Source of the DNA: DATECU01 sp035286745
Lineage (GTDB): Bacteria; Acidobacteriota; Vicinamibacteria; Fen-336
Length of the DNA: 28,041 nt
NCBI GenBank assembly: GCA_035286745.1
Contig: DATECU010000283.1
Coordinates: 1-28,041, forward strand
Reading direction: 5' to 3'
Shown: positions 22,590 through 28,041 of the stretch, one piece after another
Layout: every line of letters begins with the position of its first letter
How positions within the stretch are numbered: the first letter of the stretch is position 1
The notes under the pieces: model-generated
Told to the model about the DNA's origin: nothing
What the model saw: the letters and a program-made list of their open reading frames with translations, nothing else
Database searches by the model: none
Translations under genes and position numbers: made by a program

Positions 22590-24107
22590 TCAGTGCACCG
22601 ACTTGCGAAGGTTCGACGGCGGTATGCGCAGTTCCTCGCGATACTTGGCGACGGTGCGGCGAGCCAAGGGCAACCCGTCGCTCTCCAGGATCTCGGCGAT
22701 TCGGGAATCGGACAGGGGGTGACTCGAGTCCTCCCCGTCGATCAGCTGGCGGATTCTCTCCTTGATGGTCACCGAGCTCACGGCCTCCCCCATGGTGGAG
22801 GTAATCCCGCTGTGGAAGAAGAAGCGCATCTCGTAGACGCCCCGGGGGGTGTGCATGTACTTGTTGGCCACCACCCGGGAGACCGTGGACTCGTGCATGC
22901 CGATGTCGCTGGCCACGTCGCGCAGCACCAGCGGTCTCAGGTGCGGGATGCCGTGGTCCAGGAAACCACGCTGGTGGCGCACGATGGAGTCGGCCACCTT
23001 GTAGATGGTGCGCTGCCTCTGGTCCACGCTCTTGAGCAGCCAGAGCGCGCTCCTGAGCTTGTCCTTGACGTAGGCGCGGGTCTCCTCGGAGTTCCCTTCC
23101 TTGCCGTCGAGCATCTTCCGATAGGTGGGGCTGATGCGCAGCTTGGGCAGGCCGTCGTCGTTCAGGATGATCTTGTACTCGTCCCCCTCTTTCACCACGA
23201 AGACGTCGGGGACCACGTAGGTGGAGCGATCCGGGCTGTGTTTGGTCCCGGGCTTGGGGTCCAGGTGGCGGATGATCTCCAGGTGATGAGCGATCTCCTC
23301 CGCGGTCAGCGACATCTGACGGCCGATCTCGGCGTACTGGTGGCTCTGCAACTGCTTGATGTGGTCGCGCACCATGATGTCGGTGGGAGAGCCCTCGAGC
23401 CCCAGGTGCCGGAGCTGCAAGCGCAGGCACTCGGTGAGATCGCGGGCCGCCACCCCGGGGGGATCGAGGAGCTGCACCACCGCCAGCGCTTTCTCCACCT
23501 CGGCCATCGGATAGGGGCCCAGGTTGGCAATCTCCTCGACCGAGGCCCGCAGCATGCCGTCCTCGTCCACGTTCTGGATGATGGCGTCGCCCACCTCCAG
23601 CAGCAGCTCGTCGGAGGTCGACATGTGGAGCTGCCACAGCAGATGGTCGTAGAGGTCGGGGGTGGTGGTGAGCGTGTTCTCGATGGGCGGGAGCTCGGGA
23701 ACCTCCATGGAGGCCCGGGTGCGCCGCTGATCGGCGTCGTCCAGGTAGTCCTCGAAGAACTTCTCGATGTCCAGGTCCTTCAGGGGGTCGGTCTTCTCGG
23801 CCTTCTCGACGGCCTCTTCCTGCGCCACCTCCTCGGCCATGGTCTCCTGGGCCGGGACCTCCTCGAGGAGGGGGTTCTCCATCACCTCCTGCTCCAGAAC
23901 CTCGGCCAGCTCCAAGGTGGTGAGCGGCAAGAGCTTGATCGCCTGCTGCAGCGAGGGGGTGAGGATCAGCCTTTGCGATAGGCGTTGCGAAAGGCCCAGC
24001 TTTTGTTGGATGCCCACGGTCAGCGACCGGGTCCATGCGCCGCGACCGAAGGGAGGTCGGCCGCCGCCACCATGCGGGGGGCTCGCGCTCCCCGAGCCGC
24101 CGGACAC
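22590..24107 (-). CDS. rpoN: RNA polymerase sigma-54 factor
   Basis: Alternative sigma factor that recognises -24/-12 promoters and needs AAA+ activators. It has 505 residues from GTG 24107. Region I is the Gln/Leu-rich QKLGLSQRLSQRLILTPSLQQAIKLL (about 35-60), followed by an acidic region II (about 80-130). The core-binding domain contains NVDEDGMLRASVEEIA and LDPPGVAARDLTECLRLQL. The helix-turn-helix VASDIGMHESTVSRVVANKY and the RpoN box ARRTVAKYRE (482-491) follow. The first 30 residues are a Gly/Pro-rich stretch not usual in the family. GTG 24017 would start close to the family's usual N-terminus, and neither start has a convincing ribosome site. Confidence 0.96.
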   Translation of the reverse strand: MSGGSGSASPPHGGGGRPPFGRGAWTRSLTVGIQQKLGLSQRLSQRLILTPSLQQAIKLLPLTTLELAEVLEQEVMENPLLEEVPAQETMAEEVAQEEAVEKAEKTDPLKDLDIEKFFEDYLDDADQRRTRASMEVPELPPIENTLTTTPDLYDHLLWQLHMSTSDELLLEVGDAIIQNVDEDGMLRASVEEIANLGPYPMAEVEKALAVVQLLDPPGVAARDLTECLRLQLRHLGLEGSPTDIMVRDHIKQLQSHQYAEIGRQMSLTAEEIAHHLEIIRHLDPKPGTKHSPDRSTYVVPDVFVVKEGDEYKIILNDDGLPKLRISPTYRKMLDGKEGNSEETRAYVKDKLRSALWLLKSVDQRQRTIYKVADSIVRHQRGFLDHGIPHLRPLVLRDVASDIGMHESTVSRVVANKYMHTPRGVYEMRFFFHSGITSTMGEAVSSVTIKERIRQLIDGEDSSHPLSDSRIAEILESDGLPLARRTVAKYREELRIPPSNLRKSVH

Positions 24108-24134
24108 GAATCGCGCCGAGTTCCGGCGCTACGT

Positions 24135-24932
24135 CTAGAGTTCCCGGTCATGCGCATCCAGTTGAAAACCCTCTCCCAGGTAGACTCTCCGGACCTCCTC
24201 ATCGGAGGCGAGCTCCCCCGGCGTGCCCGACCGGAAGACCGAACCCTCCTTGAGGATATAGGCGCGGTCGGTGATTTTCAAGGTCTCGCGGACGTTGTGG
24301 TCGGTGATCAGAACGCCGATCCCCCGCTCCTTCAGATGGCCGATGATCCTCTGAATGTCGAGAACGGCGATGGGATCGATGCCGGCAAAGGGCTCGTCGA
24401 GCAGGATGAAGGCCGGCGAGGTGGCCAGCGCGCGACTGATCTCCAAGCGGCGGCGTTCGCCTCCGGAGAGCGTGTAGGCGGGCTGGCGAGCCATGGACAG
24501 GATGCCCAGCTCCTCCAGCAGCTCACGGGCCTTGGCGCGCCGCTCCCCCGGGGGCACCCCCAGCGTCTCCAGGATGGCCAGGATGTTCTCCTCCGCGGTC
24601 AGGCCCCGGAAGACGCTTGCCTCCTGCGGCAGGTAGCCGATCCCGGCTCTTGCCCGCTGGTACATCGGCAGGCCGGTGATGTCCTGCTGGCCCAAGAACA
24701 CCTGGCCACCGTCGGGCCGGGTGAGACCCACCACCATGTAGAAGGTGGTGGTCTTCCCCGCGCCGTTGGGGCCGAGCAGGCCCACCACCTCGCCGGTGCG
24801 GATCTCCACGTCCACTCGATCCACCACCACGCGGCGGCCGTAGGACTTGGTGAGCGATCGGGCGCAGAGGACGGTGGCCTCGGGGTTTCGCAGTTGGGAG
24901 GAGGCTCGAACCGGAGCAGTAGCGGCGCTCAA
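24135..24932 (-). CDS. lptB: LptB, ATP-binding subunit of the lipopolysaccharide exporter
   Basis: ABC ATPase that powers the LptB2FGC complex, which extracts lipopolysaccharide from the inner membrane. It has 265 residues. Walker A is GPNGAGKT (54-61), the Q-loop is YLPQEASVFRGL, the signature is LSGGERRRLE (155-164), Walker B is FILLDEPFAGIDP (175-187) and the H-loop His is H212. The LPQEASVFRGLTAEENILAILE and PFAGIDPIAV segments are diagnostic for LptB. The start is TTG 24932, overlapping the preceding stop by four bases (TTGA). About 20 extra N-terminal residues precede the usual beginning of the family. lptF and lptG are not in the window. Confidence 0.95.
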   Translation of the reverse strand: MSAATAPVRASSQLRNPEATVLCARSLTKSYGRRVVVDRVDVEIRTGEVVGLLGPNGAGKTTTFYMVVGLTRPDGGQVFLGQQDITGLPMYQRARAGIGYLPQEASVFRGLTAEENILAILETLGVPPGERRAKARELLEELGILSMARQPAYTLSGGERRRLEISRALATSPAFILLDEPFAGIDPIAVLDIQRIIGHLKERGIGVLITDHNVRETLKITDRAYILKEGSVFRSGTPGELASDEEVRRVYLGEGFQLDAHDREL

Positions 24933-26923
24933 AACTTGGGGGGCTCCTTCCTGAAGATGGTCTCGGTGCGGACCGCCTCTCGGCCGTCCACGGTGACGCG
25001 CTCGTCGCCCACGTGGAAGAGGAGAGAACGGCCCTGGATTTCCTGACCGGGATCCTTGAGGGTGACCCGATCGCCCACCAGCAGCATGGTCTGGTCGCTG
25101 GGGGTGTAAGTCGCGAAAGCACCCGTCGCCTTACGACTACCCTGCTGAACCTCAACCGGCTCGCCCGCTCGCAGGCTGGCCACGCCGGCGCCGTCGTCGG
25201 TCAGCAGCAGGGTGGCCGCCGGGCTTTTGGTGGCGATGTCTCCCTGACGAATGCTCACGGCGCCCCGGTACAAGATCCGGCCACTCCCCTCGTCGTAGTC
25301 CATCTCCGCGGCTCGCGTCTCCAGCTTGGCCACCGGGTCCGAGCCCTCCGCCGCCTTCGGGTTCAGGAGGCCCAGGACCTCGCCGCGACCCTCCAGACGG
25401 CGCCCTTTGGGTGTTTCCTGCAGGCGGATGGCGTGGGCCCGGATCTCGTCCTTGCCGGAGCGCAACAGGGCCCCCTCTCGATAAAGACCGGTGCGGGTGT
25501 TCGAGACGTAGTCGAGGAAGCGGGCGGTGATGACGGCCGGCTCCTCCTTACCTGCCAGTAGCCCACCGCGTCCGTTCTTCCGCTCCAGGATGCTCTGCAC
25601 CTCCTCCTTCGCCGTCACATCGTTGGTCCGAGTTCCAATCACGATGTTCTGGGCCTTGAGGTGGGTCCCTTGTTCGCCGTCCCACAGCTCGGGGCGAGTG
25701 AACAACTCGAGCGTCGCCGGACCCGCCGTGTAGGCCGCGAGCTCAGTGGTCGCCTTCTTCTTCCCCTGCACGAAGATCACCTTCTCCTGAAACTCCACCA
25801 GCCGGGGCTCGCTGGTGCCGGGGATGATCTCCGCCAGCATCCGCTCGCAGGTCACCGTTTGGCTGGGTGTCTTGGCCAGCTTGCCCCGGAGCGGGAAGCT
25901 CTCCAGGACCGTGTCCTTGGAGGACTGCACGGCTGCCAGTTGGCCCAGCTCGTCGAAGCGGAACTCGATGAACTTGGCGCGAACTCGGCGCCGCTCCGGT
26001 GGGTCTTGGGGCCCCGGAAAGACGGTCAGGTCCGCGTCCGGGCCGGCGGTCATCGTCGCCAGCGTCTTGTCCGGCCGGAACCAGAGGTCGAGCTTGCGGC
26101 AGAGCAGGTGACGGGTCCCGCTGGCCGGGCCCAGATTTGCGTTAGGCAACGCGGTTCCGCTCATGGTGAGGTCCACCGCCTCCTGGGCGGTGGCGCGGTA
26201 GAGAACCCGGTCCTCGCCGAAGTTGAGCTTGAGACGATCCGCCTTGAGCAGGTTGCTCCCCTGGGTCACCACCACCGCGGTCTGGAACCGGAGTGTCTTC
26301 TCCGCCTCGCTCAGGTCCGCGCTGCCGGAGACGATGTCGGTCGGGGGGTTGCCCTCGTCCTGGATGCGGACCTTCACCTGGGAGAGCAGCTCCGCCCGCC
26401 CGTCCTCGGCGGCGTAGGTCATGCCCACCGCCTCGCCCGACAGGTCCTTGCGCTTGAAGGCGACCGGCGCTTCGCTCTTGGCCAGACCCTTGTCGCCGCG
26501 ATAGACCAGGGACGGGCTCCGGAACTCGAAGCCGTCGGCGGTGGTCAACACCACGTTGCCGGTGAAGACCGCTTTCTGATGACTCGGAGAGTAGGTGCAA
26601 GCGTCAGCGACGATGTGCCCGGTCGAGGGCTGCCCCTGGGACACGAAGGAGAAGCTCAGGGCCACCCCCTTGAGCTGCTGATCCTCCTGCTCCTGTCCGA
26701 CCTTCTCGCGCGCCTGAAGCTCGAAGCTCTTCTTCTCCCCGGTGAAGCGGGTGAGGACCAGGCCTTCGGTGCGGGGGGCGCCCAGCGAGGGAGTGGCTTG
26801 CGGCACCGGGTGCCCCAGCGTCGGCCGGGGTCGCCATCGCCAAGTCCAGGCGACCGACAGCCCCAGGAGCAGGACCAGGGCCAGCAGGCCTTGTCGGAGC
26901 GTGCGTGCGGAACGCGGCGTCAC
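24929..26923 (-). CDS. LptC-LptA (OstA-like) fusion protein of lipopolysaccharide transport
   Basis: Predicted bitopic inner-membrane protein whose periplasmic part forms the beta-jellyroll bridge that carries lipopolysaccharide from LptB2FG. It has 664 residues, against under 200 each for enterobacterial LptC and LptA. A TM anchor (about 11-28) is followed by an LptC-like segment to about 200 (FTGEKKSFELQAREKVGQ and FTGNVVLTTADGFEFRSPSLVYRGDKGLAKSEAPV). Repeated OstA/LptA-like units then run to the C-terminus (VSGSADLSEAEKTLRFQTAVVVTQGSN, LYREGALLRSGKDEIRAHAIRL, ILYRGAVSIRQGDIATKS). The start is GTG 26923, 42 bases after accA; the ribosome site is weak. It overlaps lptB by four bases. A separate lptA was not seen. 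Confidence 0.85.
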   Translation of the reverse strand: MTPRSARTLRQGLLALVLLLGLSVAWTWRWRPRPTLGHPVPQATPSLGAPRTEGLVLTRFTGEKKSFELQAREKVGQEQEDQQLKGVALSFSFVSQGQPSTGHIVADACTYSPSHQKAVFTGNVVLTTADGFEFRSPSLVYRGDKGLAKSEAPVAFKRKDLSGEAVGMTYAAEDGRAELLSQVKVRIQDEGNPPTDIVSGSADLSEAEKTLRFQTAVVVTQGSNLLKADRLKLNFGEDRVLYRATAQEAVDLTMSGTALPNANLGPASGTRHLLCRKLDLWFRPDKTLATMTAGPDADLTVFPGPQDPPERRRVRAKFIEFRFDELGQLAAVQSSKDTVLESFPLRGKLAKTPSQTVTCERMLAEIIPGTSEPRLVEFQEKVIFVQGKKKATTELAAYTAGPATLELFTRPELWDGEQGTHLKAQNIVIGTRTNDVTAKEEVQSILERKNGRGGLLAGKEEPAVITARFLDYVSNTRTGLYREGALLRSGKDEIRAHAIRLQETPKGRRLEGRGEVLGLLNPKAAEGSDPVAKLETRAAEMDYDEGSGRILYRGAVSIRQGDIATKSPAATLLLTDDGAGVASLRAGEPVEVQQGSRKATGAFATYTPSDQTMLLVGDRVTLKDPGQEIQGRSLLFHVGDERVTVDGREAVRTETIFRKEPPKF

Positions 26924-26965
26924 CCCGTCATTCTACCTTCGGGGCCTCCTCGACAGGGAAGCGCC

Positions 26966-27808
26966 CTACGCCTCTTCGAAGAACTCGCGGCCCAGGCGGC
27001 CCATGTTGCGGAACTTGTCGTAGCGAGCCTGGATCAGCACCTCGGGAGGCAGGGCGCGAAGGGCTTCGAGCTGTCGATCGAGGACCCGATCCAGGGACGC
27101 GAACAACGTCTCCGGATCGCCGTGGGCGCCCTCCGGCGGTTCGGGGACGATCTCGTCGATGATGTCGAAAGCCTTGAGATCGGGGGCGGTGATCTTCATG
27201 GCCCGGGCCGCTTCCTCGGCCCGCCCGGAATCGCGCCACAGGATGGAAGCGCAACCCTCGGGCGAGATCACGGAGTAGACCGCGTTCTCCAGCATGTTGA
27301 TGCGATCCCCGATGGCAATGGCCAGGGCTCCTCCGCTCCCCCCTTCTCCGGTGATGTTCACGACGATGGGCACCGGCAGCACGGCCATCTCGCGCAGGTT
27401 GAAGGCGATGGCTTCGGCCTGGCCCCGTTCCTCGGCGTCCAGGCCGGGATAGGCGCCGGGAGTGTCCACGAAGCAGATAACCGGTCGGTTGAACTTGCCC
27501 GCCAACTGCATCACTCGCAGGGCCTTGCGATAGCCTTCCGGCTTGGGCATGCCGAAGTTGCGGTAGATCTTCTGCTTGGTGTCCCGCCCCTTCTGGTGCC
27601 CGACGATGGCCACCGGCTGGTCCTTGTAGAGAGCGAAACCGCAGACCAGGGCCGGATCGTCCGCGAAACGGCGGTCTCCCTTGACCTCGAGCCAGTCGTT
27701 GAACAGAGCGTGGACGTAGTCGAGGGTGTAGGGACGGCCCGGGTGCCGGGCGAGCTGGGTGCGCTGCCAGGCGGTCGGCTGTGTGACCTCTGGGTTGGTG
27801 CCGTTCAT
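26966..27808 (-). CDS. accA: Acetyl-CoA carboxylase carboxyltransferase subunit alpha
   Basis: Half of the carboxyltransferase that makes malonyl-CoA for fatty acid synthesis; it pairs with AccD, which is not in the window. It has 280 residues, shorter than the E. coli enzyme (319) mainly at the N-terminus. Family segments are LARHPGRPYTLDYV, GDRRFADDPALVCGFA, GHQKGRDTKQKIYRNFGMPKPEGYRKALR, FVDTPGAYPGLDAEERGQ, GEGGSGGALAIAIGDRINMLENAVYSVISPEGCASILWRD and the late KITAPDLKAFDIIDEIVPEP. ATG at 27808, three bases after the dnaE stop. Malonyl-CoA is also the extender for the type III polyketide synthase elsewhere in the window. Confidence 0.96.
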   Translation of the reverse strand: MNGTNPEVTQPTAWQRTQLARHPGRPYTLDYVHALFNDWLEVKGDRRFADDPALVCGFALYKDQPVAIVGHQKGRDTKQKIYRNFGMPKPEGYRKALRVMQLAGKFNRPVICFVDTPGAYPGLDAEERGQAEAIAFNLREMAVLPVPIVVNITGEGGSGGALAIAIGDRINMLENAVYSVISPEGCASILWRDSGRAEEAARAMKITAPDLKAFDIIDEIVPEPPEGAHGDPETLFASLDRVLDRQLEALRALPPEVLIQARYDKFRNMGRLGREFFEEA

Positions 27809-27811
27809 TCT

Positions 27812-28041
27812 CTAGTGGCCCTCCCTGGGGGCGCCGTTGCTGCGAGCCAGCAGGAACGCTCCCGGACCCAGGAGCGCCTCGACCTCGGCTCGAAGCGCGG
27901 CATCGGGGCGCACCCTGAAGACGGCGCTGGGAGCCACCGCCACCGTGAAGGCCCCCTCGCGCACCATCTCCAGGGTGACCGCACACTCACCCCGGTGGGC
28001 ACTCAGTATATCCCTGAGCCCCTCGCCCGTCGCCCGGTTCC
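27812..28041 (-). CDS. dnaE: DNA polymerase III alpha subunit (C-terminal 76 residues, 5' part outside the window)
   Basis: The minus-strand frame that ends at TAG (27814-27812) reads GLRDILSAHRGECAVTLEM, then FTVAVAPSAVFRVRPDAALRAEVEALLGPGAF and a short tail. This matches the end of bacterial DnaE, whose last domain typically reads L+DLL..H.G..PV.L and closes with V.P...L...LE.LLG. dnaE directly upstream of accA is a common arrangement. Only three bases separate the two genes. The remaining DnaE domains are not visible, so the call rests on this tail and the context. Confidence 0.75.
   Translation of the reverse strand, partial: NRATGEGLRDILSAHRGECAVTLEMVREGAFTVAVAPSAVFRVRPDAALRAEVEALLGPGAFLLARSNGAPREGH

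Noticed and set aside
22593..23981. A 462-codon open frame on the plus strand opposite rpoN
   Set aside because: It lies wholly antisense to a well-conserved sigma-54 gene. Its protein is His/Val/Leu/Gly-biased low-information sequence without motifs, the usual shadow of GC-rich coding DNA.
22573..24036. Upstream part of a 668-codon minus-strand frame that reads into hpf
   Set aside because: It overlaps rpoN in another frame. The Hpf protein begins at the ATG at 22572 with its own ribosome site.

Overview
The window is a very GC-rich (roughly mid-60s percent by eye, not counted), gene-dense bacterial chromosome segment. Almost all of it is coding and the longest gene-free stretch is about 160 bases. 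The gene set points to a Gram-negative (diderm) bacterium: a complete Tol-Pal set and LptB/LptC/LptA for lipopolysaccharide transport. The combination of HPr kinase and a permease-less PTS next to rpoN and hpf, a fused alpha/beta 2-oxoacid dehydrogenase E1, an OmpR-type winged-helix/TM/beta-propeller regulator and a Tol-Pal/CpoB operon best fits Acidobacteriota (perhaps the Thermoanaerobaculia/Holophagae side). That assignment is inference from gene content; no rRNA is present to confirm it.

Layout. (1) 1-2284, minus strand: recN followed after 13 bases by miaB, whose 3' part lies outside the window. A sigma70-like promoter and an SOS-type palindrome sit upstream of recN. (2) 2444-7222, plus strand: tolQ, tolR, tolA-like, tolB, pal and cpoB, the trans-envelope machine for outer-membrane constriction. 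A hairpin follows, then ssb (7280-7705). (3) 7745-10675, plus strand: a tightly coupled trio of type III polyketide synthase, SAM methyltransferase and FAD-dependent monooxygenase/reductase, predicted to make a methylated and oxidised phenolic or quinone-type lipid. A convergent yceI gene (lipid-binding periplasmic protein) follows. (4) 11401-13506, plus strand: single-chain E1 (alpha+beta fused) of a branched-chain-type 2-oxoacid dehydrogenase. (5) 13615-17232, minus strand: a membrane-bound winged-helix regulator with a beta-propeller sensor, then a secreted pectate-lyase-like protein. Between them is a set of 11-base-phased direct repeats that look like an OmpR/PhoB-type operator. (6) 17305-28041, minus strand: a run of twelve closely spaced genes, dnaE (3' end only), accA, lptC-lptA fusion, lptB, rpoN, hpf, hprK, rapZ, EIIA(Man), ptsH, ptsI and a mannose-6-phosphate-isomerase-type cupin.

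How they work together. Region 6 combines envelope lipid supply (accA, lpt genes) with a regulatory phosphorelay: EI, HPr (both His15 and Ser46 present), EIIA and the HPr kinase/phosphorylase, without any sugar permease subunit. It adjoins sigma-54, the hibernation factor and RapZ, which suggests nutrient or carbon sensing rather than sugar uptake. Region 2 is structural envelope maintenance. Regions 3 and 5 are accessory and hold the most unusual material. No tRNA, rRNA, CRISPR array, insertion sequence or phage gene was seen.
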